A program made the position numbers and the translations under genes. Under the pieces are notes generated by a model, which did not search any database, was not told the origin of the DNA, and was given only the letters and a program-made list of their open reading frames with translations. From Bacteroidota bacterium (lineage in GTDB: Bacteria > Bacteroidota > Bacteroidia > JACCXN01), in assembly GCA_013696965.1 (NCBI GenBank), contig JACCXN010000057.1, positions 186,001-250,000 on the forward strand: a stretch of DNA of 64,000 nt, in the 5' to 3' direction. Shown piece after piece: positions 17,761-26,842 of this stretch (its first letter is position 1; every line of letters begins with the position of its first letter).

Positions 17761-18557
17761 TTTTTTATTTGCTTTTGTTGCGACCGTTCCTTTTTACGTT
17801 TTGCTAAGCTTGCCTTTAGCATATTCATTAATTGGTTATTGTCAGTTGGTTTGGGTTGCTTTGCTTTGCCTGCTTTTATTGGTTTGCCTTTTGCCTTTTT
17901 CTCAATCATTTCCAATAGTGCCCGGGAATATTCATCTTTGTATTTTTGGGGATTAAACTCTGAACTAGATTGCTCAATAAGTGCAAGAGCCATTTCCAGT
18001 TCCTTTCCCTTGCTGAGTTTGTCCATGGGTAAGTTTAATTCTTCAGTACTTCTTATTTGATCAGTGAACCTGATTTGATTCAATACTACTACATCTCCTG
18101 ATGGTTTTACAACACCAATATGTTGTTTGTTACGAAATACAAATAGTGCAATGCCCACTTTTTTTGATTTTTGAAGGGCCTGCCTTAACAATGCATAAGG
18201 CCTCTGGGCTGTTTTATCAGGTTCAAGGTAATAGGGCTTTTCATACAAAATGGAATCTATTTCTGATTCATCCACGAAATCAACTATTTCAATGGTTTTT
18301 GTTTTTTCAGGGCTGGCTTTTTCGAAATCTTCATTTTCAACAATAATATACCTGTCATCCCATTTATAACCTTTTACAATATCCTGGTAAGGTATTTCCT
18401 TATCAGAACCTGTTGAAATCCTTGCATACCTAATAGGGGAAAGGTCATTCTTATCCAACATATCAAAATCCAGCTTTACACTTTCTGTGGCACTGTATAC
18501 CTTTACAGGTATATTTACTAATCCAAAACTTATAGCACCTGACCAAATTGCCCTCAT
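17757..18557 (-). CDS. ku: Bacterial Ku protein (non-homologous end joining)
   Basis: Ku forms a homodimeric ring that threads onto broken DNA ends and recruits LigD. This 266-residue protein opens with the family hallmark MRAIWSGAISFGLVNIPVKV, followed by the Ku core beta-barrel to about residue 200 (FVDESEIDSILYEKPYYLEP is typical), and ends in a lysine-rich tail (about 225-266), the usual DNA- and LigD-interaction extension. It is the first gene of the ku-ligD operon. Directly before the ATG the transcript can form an 8-base-pair hairpin, which might restrain translation. Confidence 0.95.
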   Translation of the reverse strand: MRAIWSGAISFGLVNIPVKVYSATESVKLDFDMLDKNDLSPIRYARISTGSDKEIPYQDIVKGYKWDDRYIIVENEDFEKASPEKTKTIEIVDFVDESEIDSILYEKPYYLEPDKTAQRPYALLRQALQKSKKVGIALFVFRNKQHIGVVKPSGDVVVLNQIRFTDQIRSTEELNLPMDKLSKGKELEMALALIEQSSSEFNPQKYKDEYSRALLEMIEKKAKGKPIKAGKAKQPKPTDNNQLMNMLKASLAKRKKERSQQKQIKK

Positions 18558-18579
18558 GACTTTTTTTCAATAAAAAGTC
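18558..18579 (-). repeat. Inverted repeat directly upstream of ku start codon
   Basis: GACTTTTT and AAAAAGTC are perfect 8-base arms with a 6-base spacer; the inner arm abuts the ku ATG. In the ku mRNA this would be a stem-loop immediately before the start codon. Confidence 0.6.
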
Positions 18580-18789
18580 AATAATAAAGCCTATTTATAC
18601 AATTGAATGATATACCAATGAATGATGCTGTGATAGGAATTTAATTTCCACATAAAGCGAAAAATAATCCAAGACTGGGAGCAAAACACCTTTATATTTT
18701 ATAGAGCCATAAACAGAAGCTCCCTTAGTATTAGTTTTATATTCTTAACAGGCATTGATTTTGAGTGATAACTTAAAAAACTCCCCAAT

Positions 18790-19170
18790 ATGAGTAATAC
18801 TAATTCAATTAAAAAAAAAGAATTGCCCCCATATGAAACCCGGTACAATGATTTAGTTGGCGTTGTTTCCATTAATTTAGATAATAATATGGATGATTTC
18901 AATGAATTTGCCTCAGCACTTTTTCATTACAATCCAGAAAGATTTAAAGCAGTAGCATTAAAGGTTTTCATAGAAAATAATCCTATTGTCACTTTATATG
19001 CCCTGGATTTAGAAAGACAAAAAAAACATCCTGAAAGAGAAAAATTGCCAGTTCATAAATTCAAATTTCAAATGAGTCTTGATCAGCTATTTTCAAAATT
19101 AAAACGCTTTAATTTCACAGTAACTGCTGGAAATTACTCTATTGAGAAAATGGAAGTAATAAATAAATAA
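18790..19170 (+). CDS. Conserved-looking small soluble protein, unknown function
   Basis: The 126-residue protein has no signal peptide or membrane helix. The composition is ordinary (mixed alpha/beta, lysine-rich N-terminus, motif ALFHYNPERFKAVALKVFIE in the middle), and the reading frame is clean with an ATG at 18790, so it is probably a real gene. I do not recognise the family. It lies between the divergent ku promoter and a convergent BrkB gene. The stop codon falls inside a seven-copy TAAA repeat, and the last sense codon (AAA, Lys) is itself part of that repeat. Confidence 0.65.
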   Translation: MSNTNSIKKKELPPYETRYNDLVGVVSINLDNNMDDFNEFASALFHYNPERFKAVALKVFIENNPIVTLYALDLERQKKHPEREKLPVHKFKFQMSLDQLFSKLKRFNFTVTAGNYSIEKMEVINK

Positions 19171-19187
19171 ATAAATAAATAAATAAA
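19160..19187 (+). repeat. (TAAA)7 tetranucleotide repeat over the stop codon
   Basis: Seven perfect TAAA units start within the last codons of the 126-residue gene and run past its stop. Because TAA recurs in every frame, copy-number change would alter only the last residue or two of the product. Confidence 0.9.
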
Positions 19188-19402
19188 TTTGAGAAGGATA
19201 AAATATTCTGGAAATATAAAATCAGGATTAAATTGCACATTTATGTTTCAGGGGTAAATCCTCTAATTTTCCTGGATAAATTGTGATAAGATATGCTTAT
19301 TGTTTTATCCTTTTTGTTTTTTATCTCACATCTATTCATATTAAGTTAATGGCCAAAGCCTTGGTTTTTAATTTACATACAATTGAAAAATTTCAATTAT
19401 AA

Positions 19403-20326
19403 TTATTCAATGAAATATGGGTCATTAATATCTTCCACAATTTCTGCATTTTCTTTTGGTTTTATTCCATGTCCGTATTTAATTGCAAATTGCCTGGTGA
19501 ATTCAGCTCCCAGGAACAAAATCATACATACATAAGATACCCAAAGCAAAATAAGTATTATTGATCCTGCTCCTCCATATATGGATTCAGGTGTAGCTTT
19601 ACTGAAATATATACTTAATAAAAATTTACCCAGTTCAAATAAAAAGGCTGTTACCATTGCACCAACCCACACTGATTTCCATTTAATTACTGCATCAGGT
19701 AATATTTTAAAAATAAGTGCAAATAAAATGGTTGCGACTCCAAAAGAAACAAGGAAGTTCAGCACATGGAAGATGACATATATGAAATCAGGAATTCGTG
19801 ACTGAAACCAGTTTCCCAGGATAGTTAGAAGAGAACTTAATAACAGGAAGATAAGCATTAGAAAGCCAATTGCTAAAATAAGTCCAAATGAAAACAAGCG
19901 ATCCTTCAAATATTTCATAAAAGCTTTTTCTGGTCTTGGCCTTACTCCCCATATTCTGTTCAGTGATTTTTGTAATTGAAAAAAAACTGCTGTGGCTCCA
20001 AAAAGAAGGATTCCAATTCCAATCATTGCAGCAAAAGTAGAACTTTCAGTCTGTACTGCTTGGGCTACCATTTGCTCAATGCTCTCAGCAGTCCCTTTGC
20101 CTAGCATGGATGCTATTTCATTTGAAATCTCTCCTTCAACTGCTTCTTCTCCAAAAAAATATCCTACAATGGCAATAATTATAATAAGCAAGGCGGGCAG
20201 AGAAAAAATCGCATAAAAGGCAATAATGGCACTCTGTCTGAAGGGATCAGAATCATTCCACCTTTTGATGGTACCTTTGATAACATCCCACATATCAATA
20301 AAAACATTACCGGTTTTTTTACCCAT
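19403..20326 (-). CDS. YihY/virulence factor BrkB family membrane protein
   Basis: The 307-residue inner-membrane protein has about six hydrophobic segments (about 28-55, 90-116, 140-170, 180-210, 215-240 and 250-275). Family features are visible: a cytoplasmic N-terminus with DPFRQSAIIAFYAIFSLPAL, the central SLNRIWGVRPRPEKAF motif before helix 3 and GGAGSIILILLWVSYVCMIL near the end. The family was once named ribonuclease BN by mistake; its true function is unknown, possibly transport. Apparently a single gene; the ATG is the natural start. Confidence 0.88.
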   Translation of the reverse strand: MGKKTGNVFIDMWDVIKGTIKRWNDSDPFRQSAIIAFYAIFSLPALLIIIIAIVGYFFGEEAVEGEISNEIASMLGKGTAESIEQMVAQAVQTESSTFAAMIGIGILLFGATAVFFQLQKSLNRIWGVRPRPEKAFMKYLKDRLFSFGLILAIGFLMLIFLLLSSLLTILGNWFQSRIPDFIYVIFHVLNFLVSFGVATILFALIFKILPDAVIKWKSVWVGAMVTAFLFELGKFLLSIYFSKATPESIYGGAGSIILILLWVSYVCMILFLGAEFTRQFAIKYGHGIKPKENAEIVEDINDPYFIE

Positions 20327-20428
20327 TTAATTGTTTGTTTGTCCTGAAAACAAAAATCAAAATTTGTACCGATAAAATTTTTATTAGAAAGGTGTTTGAA
20401 CAAGGCCTTTAGGAAACGTATATTAATA

Positions 20429-21343
20429 TTAAAGCTCCTTCATTAACACTTCATAAAGCTTAACCATGCTTTCAATATCTTTTTTATCTACTTTTTCATC
20501 CGGGGAATGCACATTATCCTCAGGTGCCCCAACAAAGCACCAGTCAATAGGATAGGGGCTATGTTGAATGGCATTTCCATCACTTCCCCCTGCGTCTTCC
20601 GCTTCTAACTGAAAGGGTATTTTGCTGTTTTTTGCAGCATTTATTATTCTGTTTAAATAGGACCGGCGGGGAATTCCTGAATCACGCATGGATATAGCAA
20701 CTCCCTTTCCATGTTCAACTCCACTCGTAATCCAGGTTATATCAGAAATAAGAGCTTGTTTAACATCGAATTTTTCATAAATAAATCGTGTAAGAAATTC
20801 AACACTTCCTCCACCATGTTCTTCATAAGTAGAAAATACTATTATTCCGTCCTTCAAAGTTTGGGCTACTTTTAATGTACTCCATAAACCTAGTCTATTG
20901 TCTAAATAGGGGGATTGTACATATTCTTCATTTTCCCTGAAATTGGGTTTAAAGGTTAAAATGGTTCCTCTATCAATTTCTCTTTTAAAAAGATAATGGA
21001 GCGAATTATTCTCTTTGTTAACACTAAGGGTGCAATTTATTTCACCTAAACTATCGCTACCTACTAGTTCATAATCATTTTTTGCTTTTGGCCCTCCAAT
21101 TTTCACTATTTCCGTTCCATACCTAACATTAAATCCAATAGAATCCATATGGGCGAAAATAGCAGTTCTTGGTTTCCCGAAAACTAAAACAATACAATCC
21201 TGGAAATGCTCTCCTGAAAAGATTTGTGGCTTAACACTCCAGTTTTTTTGTTCTTTACTAATATAATTAATGAGAAATTCAGTCATAACTGCTTCGTCAC
21301 CAGAGGCAGCTCTAATTGCACAAAGTTCCTTTAATAAATGCAT
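20429..21343 (-). CDS. M42/M20-like zinc aminopeptidase
   Basis: This 304-residue cytosolic peptidase has the metal-site pattern of the M42 glutamyl aminopeptidase clan: IFAHMDSIGF (His ligand and Asp), SPYLDNRLG (bridging Asp), STYEEHGGG (catalytic and ligand glutamates), ISDITW (Asp) and NVHSPDEKV (last His). It is a little shorter than typical M42 enzymes (about 340), mainly in the apical domain. No signal peptide. It ends 5 bases after the secreted metalloprotease gene on the reverse strand in order of coordinates, so the protease gene lies upstream of... the reading is that this gene's start (21343) is 5 bases from the end of the protease gene (21349), so protease then peptidase are probably cotranscribed. 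Confidence 0.8.
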   Translation of the reverse strand: MHLLKELCAIRAASGDEAVMTEFLINYISKEQKNWSVKPQIFSGEHFQDCIVLVFGKPRTAIFAHMDSIGFNVRYGTEIVKIGGPKAKNDYELVGSDSLGEINCTLSVNKENNSLHYLFKREIDRGTILTFKPNFRENEEYVQSPYLDNRLGLWSTLKVAQTLKDGIIVFSTYEEHGGGSVEFLTRFIYEKFDVKQALISDITWITSGVEHGKGVAISMRDSGIPRRSYLNRIINAAKNSKIPFQLEAEDAGGSDGNAIQHSPYPIDWCFVGAPEDNVHSPDEKVDKKDIESMVKLYEVLMKEL

Positions 21344-21348
21344 AGGTG

Positions 21349-23217
21349 TTAGTGTTGAAATTTAATTAATTTAATAACTGGAATAGTATAATTGCTTTGG
21401 AATTTTAAAAAATAAATACCTTGATTATAATCTTTTGAGGAAAGAGTTATTGAAGTGGAATTGCTAATCTTTATCGACCGTATAATTTTTCCGGTTGAAT
21501 CAAAAATTTCCATTTTTGCATCTAAGGAAAAAGGAAAGCGAATAGTAGCATCAGCTATGCCTTTGGCAAATCCATCTGAATTTAAAATTTCAACACTTAA
21601 TGGATTAATGTTTACTTTTTCAATATTATCAGTATTGCATATATATAATCCTCTTTGGTTGAAAAAATTGCAAATCAAATTGAAATTTTCTCCTTGATTT
21701 AAAAGTTCATTTGCTTGTAAAAACAATATTGCTGCATCGGGCATTTTCATGTTTGATGCATAACTATAAGCGGACTGCAAAAGTATTTGATCTGTTAATT
21801 CACGCCCTATAGCATTGTTTATTTGCATTAAAACAGAAGACCAAATTTCACCATTCAAATGATAGGATCCCGAAAGATCCTGGGGATATATTTTTGTGGA
21901 AGCAGCATTTCTTCCATTCCAGAAACTATTGTGCCCATCCCAAGAAAAAACCTTTTGCCAATCAAATGGATTTATAGCCTTGGAATAAGAAACAGCAAAA
22001 TAATCGCCAATAGCCTCATCCAATGCCTGTCTTTCGTTTCCATTGTTTGTATTGGGAGCCGCACTATGCATTATGGCATGGCCATATTCATGAATAATAA
22101 CATGTGCGTCTTCAGCATCATCAACTCCCCCTTCACCAAAATTTAATTGTGGAACCGTGAAAAATGGGGAAAAACTGGATTGATCAGCACCATTGAGTGC
22201 ATGCGCATCAATATGTATTTGGTAATTTGCAAGGTTAGTAAACCCTAATGATTGGATATATTTCTGGTATTCATTAATATGATAATAGGCATTTACATCC
22301 TCAAACTCACTTTGTGAACGGGTGTATATAAATTCCGGGATTGTATTTGATGCTATAGAGGTTACAGGGGATGAATGTTCAGTGATTTTAGCCCAAGGAC
22401 TCTCAAGAGTAAAAGTACCAGCGTCATATTTCACTTTCATGGTTGTATGAATAATTTCGGCATTTAATTGGGCAATATCACTATTATTATCATCTATATA
22501 AGGGGGGGCATATGTTACGGCTGCTGAAATCAAAGGGTTTGGAAGAAATACGCCTGCCATTACAACAGAATCCTGACTGCGATGATACATATACATGTTT
22601 AGATCCTTTGAATAAATAATTTTTCCAAATTCATCTACAATGAATTCCATTACATTGCCTTGTTCATCAGCTAATTGTAGCTTTAATGCAGCAATAAAAG
22701 TACTTCCTAAAGGGAAATAAACCTGATTTATACGGTATTCAATTGCTGCTCTAAAGGAAAATAAGCTGTCTAATACTTCTTTTGGAGGAAAAACTTCAGG
22801 AAGAGCGGTATGAATCGTAAAGGAATTATCAAATATGGATAATATTTTTCCTTTTTTGTTTATACCGATTTTTATTTGTGAACCATAAATTTCATTTCCT
22901 TTGAATTCCTGGATAAAAGTAAAATGCCATGCACCAGGGCTTTCTATACTACTCTCGCATATTATTGTTGAACCTGCTCTATCAAGATGGGGAAAATTCT
23001 TTAGCAGGTAATTTTTAACATTTTGTTGATGAAGTGATATAATGGATTGATTAAAATGATAGTAGGATTTCCCAAAATCCTCATCCTTAAAGGATTTTTG
23101 GAATTGATTAGTATTTTTTTGTCCCTGGGATTGAAAAAATACTAATAATAATGCTGCTATTATTGCAGGTTTCAGAACATTATTGGGGAAATTCGAATAG
23201 TTAAGGAATCTGTTCAC
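21349..23217 (-). CDS. Secreted M36/M4-like zinc metalloprotease with T9SS sorting tail
   Basis: The 622-residue exported protease has a signal peptide (about 1-33), an FTP/PepSY-like propeptide (about 45-205), a gluzincin catalytic domain (about 290-530) and a T9SS sorting domain (about 545-622, ending GIYFLKFQSNYTIPVIKLI). Zinc site: HEYGH at 376-380 with the glutamate E401 in DEAIGDYFAVS as third ligand; E377 is the catalytic base. The arrangement fits fungalysin (M36) or related thermolysin-like enzymes. It should be secreted through the outer membrane by T9SS and probably activated by removal of the propeptide. The M42-like peptidase follows 5 bases downstream. A C7 run (G7 on the plus strand, 22502-22508) occurs within the coding sequence. 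Confidence 0.85.
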   Translation of the reverse strand: MNRFLNYSNFPNNVLKPAIIAALLLVFFQSQGQKNTNQFQKSFKDEDFGKSYYHFNQSIISLHQQNVKNYLLKNFPHLDRAGSTIICESSIESPGAWHFTFIQEFKGNEIYGSQIKIGINKKGKILSIFDNSFTIHTALPEVFPPKEVLDSLFSFRAAIEYRINQVYFPLGSTFIAALKLQLADEQGNVMEFIVDEFGKIIYSKDLNMYMYHRSQDSVVMAGVFLPNPLISAAVTYAPPYIDDNNSDIAQLNAEIIHTTMKVKYDAGTFTLESPWAKITEHSSPVTSIASNTIPEFIYTRSQSEFEDVNAYYHINEYQKYIQSLGFTNLANYQIHIDAHALNGADQSSFSPFFTVPQLNFGEGGVDDAEDAHVIIHEYGHAIMHSAAPNTNNGNERQALDEAIGDYFAVSYSKAINPFDWQKVFSWDGHNSFWNGRNAASTKIYPQDLSGSYHLNGEIWSSVLMQINNAIGRELTDQILLQSAYSYASNMKMPDAAILFLQANELLNQGENFNLICNFFNQRGLYICNTDNIEKVNINPLSVEILNSDGFAKGIADATIRFPFSLDAKMEIFDSTGKIIRSIKISNSTSITLSSKDYNQGIYFLKFQSNYTIPVIKLIKFQH

Positions 23218-23754
23218 TTTTATTTTTTCAATAGTTTGTTGGCAATTATTTCCAAATTCTTGTTAATGGGGGCTAATTTAAATCTATAATTATCCATTAA
23301 AATGCTAATATACAATTTCATCCGTAGTGATTTATTTATTAGTTTAAAAAGCAAAAAAAAAACAAAGTTTTATTTTGATTAATACTTATTTTAAATAAAA
23401 TAAAAATCGACATAGTTTTAAAATTTAAATTCAAGTTTTAACAAAATAAAAATTACCTTTAACCAGAAATAAAAACATAAAAGTTTATTTTCTGAGGAAG
23501 TCAAAGTTCTGCCTGTTTTTTTATTTTGTTTTTTATCAGAAATCATATAAATTTCAGCAAGAGTATTTACGAAAACTTCCTAAATGGTTGATTTTCCATA
23601 CAAGTAAAAGATTTTTAAAAATCAATACTTATTAAACTTTTTTTTAAACTTTTTTAGTTAAATATTTGCTTAACAATTTTTATCAAATTGTAATATTTGA
23701 AATTTTAATTGCACCCCAAAGTATTCCTTAGGGAAAAAATATTTTTGTATTAAT
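23218..23754. other. 537-base AT-rich region upstream of dnaA
   Basis: This region lies between two divergently transcribed genes. It is very AT-rich with A- and T-runs, including direct repeats AAACTTTTTTTT/AAACTTTTTT (23634-23656). I find no full DnaA box; the nearest is TTATCCATT (about 23290). A candidate dnaA promoter is listed separately. Position next to dnaA makes it a formal oriC candidate, but the missing boxes speak against it. Confidence 0.5.
23665..23699 (+). promoter_or_regulatory. Candidate dnaA promoter
   Basis: TTTG at 23665-23668 is followed after 22 bases by TAATATTTG, one base longer than the Bacteroidota -7 consensus TAnnTTTG. The dnaA ATG is about 55 bases downstream. 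Approximate match only. Confidence 0.35.
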
Positions 23755-25179
23755 ATGGAAGAAAAAACATGTGAGAAAATCTGGAATAATTGCCTGAGTA
23801 TAATTAAGGATAATGTGAATCTTCAAAGTTATAAAACATGGTTTGAGCCAATTAAACCAGTTAAATTAGTTAGTAAGGTACTTACAATCCAGGTACCCAG
23901 TCAATTTTTTTATGAATGGCTTGAAGAACATTACATTACTTTACTTAAAAAGACAATTAAAAAGGAATTAGGTACCGAAGGTCGTTTAGAATATAGTATT
24001 GTTATGGAAAATTCCTATAATAATACTAAACCTCATACTGTAGTTTTTCCAACATCAGGAAACAAGTCAATTAAGAACCCGCCAGTTTCAATGCCTATAG
24101 ATATTGGAATCCGAAATCCATTCATTATTCCGGGCTTAAAGAAGATAAATGTAGAATCACAACTGAATGTTAATTATTCTTTTGATAATTTTATTGAAGG
24201 CGATTGCAATCGTCTTGCGCGTTCTGCAGGATTTGCAGTAGCCAATAAGCCAGGAGGTACTTCCTTTAATCCTCTTTTAATTTATGGTTCAGTTGGTTTG
24301 GGTAAAACCCATCTTGCACATGCCATTGGTCTTCAAATAAAAAATAATTTTCCAAATAAGACTGTACTTTATGTTTCTTCTGAGAAATTTACCCATCAGT
24401 TTATTGATGCTGTAAGAAATAATTCACAGAATGACTTTGTACATTTCTATCAAATGATAGATGTACTTATAATAGATGATGTGCAATTTTTTGCTGGTAA
24501 AGAAAAAACACAGGATGTTTTCTTCCATATTTTCAACCACTTGCACCAGTCAGGAAAGCAACTTGTACTTACCTCTGATAAACCTCCAGTAGAAATGCAA
24601 GGTCTGGAACAGCGTTTATTATCCAGGTTTAAATGGGGCCTGTCAGCAGATTTGCAAGCACCAGAACTTGAAACAAGAATAGCTATATTAGAGAAAAAAA
24701 TGTATGCTGATGGAATCGTTCTTCCAAAAGATGTAGTTGAATACCTGGCTTATAACATTACAGCGAATATACGTGAACTTGAAGGAGCTCTGATTTCCCT
24801 TATTGCTCAATCATCAATGAATAAAAAGGCAATTACAATTGAACTTGCCAAACAGATGATTGACAAATTCGTAAAAAATACCGTAAGAGAAGTTTCCATT
24901 GATTATATTCAGAAAATTGTTTGTGATTATTTTAATCTTCCCATTGAATTAATGAAATCCAAAACAAGAAAAAGAGAAGTAGTTCAAGCCAGGCAAATTG
25001 CAATGTTCTTTTCCAAATGCATGACTAAATCATCACTTGCAACAATAGGAATGCATTGCGGTGGAAAGGATCACGCAACTGTTCTTCATGCTTGCAAAAC
25101 AGTAAATAACCTTATGGAAACGGATAAAAGGTTTAAAATTTATGTTGATGAACTTGAAAAGAAAATCAACCTTCAATAA
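23755..25179 (+). CDS. dnaA: Chromosomal replication initiator DnaA
   Basis: DnaA binds DnaA boxes at oriC, melts the origin and loads helicase. The 474-residue protein shows domain I (about 1-85; NLQSYKTWFEPIKP), a short variable domain II (about 86-135), the AAA+ domain III (about 136-350) and the DNA-binding domain IV (about 370-474). The Walker A is GSVGLGKT (178-185), Walker B VLIIDDVQFF (about 237-246), and the ATP-sensing NITANIRELEGAL motif is present. The domain IV signature reads GGKDHATVLHAC where many DnaA proteins have GGRDHTTV. Two genes follow downstream after a strong hairpin. No recF/dnaN neighbours are seen, which is common in Bacteroidota. Confidence 0.97.
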   Translation: MEEKTCEKIWNNCLSIIKDNVNLQSYKTWFEPIKPVKLVSKVLTIQVPSQFFYEWLEEHYITLLKKTIKKELGTEGRLEYSIVMENSYNNTKPHTVVFPTSGNKSIKNPPVSMPIDIGIRNPFIIPGLKKINVESQLNVNYSFDNFIEGDCNRLARSAGFAVANKPGGTSFNPLLIYGSVGLGKTHLAHAIGLQIKNNFPNKTVLYVSSEKFTHQFIDAVRNNSQNDFVHFYQMIDVLIIDDVQFFAGKEKTQDVFFHIFNHLHQSGKQLVLTSDKPPVEMQGLEQRLLSRFKWGLSADLQAPELETRIAILEKKMYADGIVLPKDVVEYLAYNITANIRELEGALISLIAQSSMNKKAITIELAKQMIDKFVKNTVREVSIDYIQKIVCDYFNLPIELMKSKTRKREVVQARQIAMFFSKCMTKSSLATIGMHCGGKDHATVLHACKTVNNLMETDKRFKIYVDELEKKINLQ

Positions 25180-25202
25180 AAACAATGTTTACTAATTACT
25201 TT

Positions 25203-25243
25203 AAAAGGAATTAACTTATTATAGTTAATTCCTTTTATTTTTT
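25203..25243 (+). terminator. Hairpin terminator after dnaA
   Basis: A 14-base-pair perfect stem (AAAAGGAATTAACT / AGTTAATTCCTTTT) with a 6-base loop is followed by ATTTTTT. It lies between dnaA and the phosphatase gene. Confidence 0.75.
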
Positions 25244-25261
25244 ATCCTTATTCAATAAATT

Positions 25262-25735
25262 ATGCTGAAAATTTTAATGGTCTGCCTTGGAAATATTTGT
25301 CGTTCTCCATTGGCGGAAGCCATTTTGGTGGAAAAATTAAAAAATAAGGGATTATATGATGTGCAAGTTGATTCAGCCGGAACATCCTCTTATCATATTG
25401 GCGAGAAACCTGATTTACGCACCATAACAAATGCCCGAAAGCATGGGCTTGAAATTTCTCACCTTATTACCAGGCAATTTACTCTAAATGATTTTGATCT
25501 TTTTGATAAGATTTATGTAATGGACCATTCAAATTATACTAATGTAGTAGAACTGGCCAGAAATGAAGAGGATATAAAAAAAGTTGAATTAATTTTAAAT
25601 GTATCTCATCCAGGTTCCAATATGACTGTACCTGATCCATATTTTGGTGGTGATTTAGGTTTTGAAAATGTTTATAATCTTTTAAATGAAGCTTGTGACA
25701 GAATTGTTATGAATATTCAAAACAAGAATTTTTAA
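25262..25735 (+). CDS. Low-molecular-weight protein-tyrosine phosphatase
   Basis: This 157-residue cytosolic phosphatase has the P-loop CLGNICRS at its N-terminus (C8 nucleophile, R14 in the CX5R motif) and the general-acid region VPDPYFGG (D125). Length and motifs match the LMW-PTP family, which removes phosphate from tyrosine on proteins, often kinases of polysaccharide export, but also works generally. The methyltransferase gene starts 2 bases after its stop, so they form an operon. The pairing of the two genes is common in Bacteroidota near dnaA. Confidence 0.92.
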   Translation: MLKILMVCLGNICRSPLAEAILVEKLKNKGLYDVQVDSAGTSSYHIGEKPDLRTITNARKHGLEISHLITRQFTLNDFDLFDKIYVMDHSNYTNVVELARNEEDIKKVELILNVSHPGSNMTVPDPYFGGDLGFENVYNLLNEACDRIVMNIQNKNF

Positions 25736-25737
25736 TT

Positions 25738-26454
25738 ATGGAAAAAGGTAAAATTTATTTAATACCAACCACATTGGGTGAAAATGCTCAAATTGAATAT
25801 GCAATTCCTGCATTTGTTTCTGAAATTGTAAATAGTATTGAGCATTATATTGTAGAAAATGAAAAAACAGCAAGGCATTATCTTAAGAAATTAAAAATAG
25901 AAAAGCCATTGCAGGAACTAAAATTGTATCCTTTAAATAAATTTACTCCCGTTGAAGATATTCCCGGATATTTAAGTCCGGCTTTGGATGGTAAGCCAAT
26001 GGGAATAATTTCTGAAGCAGGGTGTCCTGGTATAGCTGATCCGGGAGCGGATATAGTAAAACTTGCTCATGAACAAGGCTTAAAAGTAGTGCCTCTTGTT
26101 GGACCATCTTCAATTTTACTTGCATTGATTGCATCCGGACTTAACGGACAAAATTTTGCTTTTCATGGCTATTTACCTATTGAAGCAAGAGAAAGAGTTA
26201 GAAAGTTAAAGGAATTGGAAAATTATTCAAGACAACACAATCAAACTCAAATTTTTATCGAAACTCCTTACCGCAACGATAAGCTTTATGCTGATATTAT
26301 AGCTACTTGTAATTCAGAAACCCTTCTTTGTATTGCCACAGATATAACATTAAGATCAGAACAGATTTCTACCCATTCAATTGATTATTGGAAAAAAAAG
26401 AAACCAGTACTGAACAAAAGGCCGGCTGTTTTTTTGATTCATTCCGGCTTTTAA
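25738..26454 (+). CDS. RsmI-like tetrapyrrole-methylase-fold SAM methyltransferase
   Basis: The 238-residue protein has the tetrapyrrole methylase fold: KIYLIPTTLGENA (N-terminal), GIISEAGCPGIADPGADIV (SAM-binding region, about 83-101) and VVPLVGPSSILLALIASGLNG. It belongs to the RsmI-related group that methylates the 2'-O of C1402 in 16S rRNA, but it is a shorter paralogue in which the typical RsmI C-terminal extension is absent, so its rRNA substrate is not certain. It is in an operon with the LMW phosphatase. The ATG at 25738 directly follows the stop of the upstream gene. Confidence 0.85.
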   Translation: MEKGKIYLIPTTLGENAQIEYAIPAFVSEIVNSIEHYIVENEKTARHYLKKLKIEKPLQELKLYPLNKFTPVEDIPGYLSPALDGKPMGIISEAGCPGIADPGADIVKLAHEQGLKVVPLVGPSSILLALIASGLNGQNFAFHGYLPIEARERVRKLKELENYSRQHNQTQIFIETPYRNDKLYADIIATCNSETLLCIATDITLRSEQISTHSIDYWKKKKPVLNKRPAVFLIHSGF

Positions 26455-26645
26455 AAAATTGAAAATGCTTTCAATGAGTCTCCATTGAGTTTTATAGAAA
26501 AGTCATTAATGTTTCTTTTATTACGCTGTAATAATTGGAGAAAAATTCCAAATTCAGATGTAGGTTTTTTGAATCAAGTGGAATATTGCAGGAGGATACT
26601 CACTTTGGTTGATCACTAAAATCCCACAAATAAAATCTTAATAAT

Positions 26646-26702
26646 GGCAAAGAATATGGCTTTGCGGCCTTTTCTATTTTTTTCTTTGCGGATTTTGCGA
26701 GG
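26646..26702 (+). repeat. TTTGCGG-type intergenic element
   Basis: GGCTTTGCGGCCTTTTC, then CTTTGCGGATTTTGCGAGG: the word TTTGCG occurs three times in under 45 bases. From memory such TTTGCG-rich intergenic units recur in several Bacteroidota genomes; only this one is seen here. Confidence 0.4.
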
Positions 26703-26842
26703 AAATTAACTTAGTGAATTTTCCTCATTCATCATTTCTAATTTATCCTTTTTTTTGATATTTTTTGATCTTCAAAAGAAGGAATTTGTTAATCAGGTTT
26801 AAGGAAAAGAAATCTTCAAATATAACAGCTAAACTTTAGAGC

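Noticed and set aside
23218-23754. Origin of replication directly upstream of dnaA
   Set aside because: Although very AT-rich and next to dnaA, it contains no full DnaA box; the best is TTATCCATT. Without skew data an oriC call is not supported.
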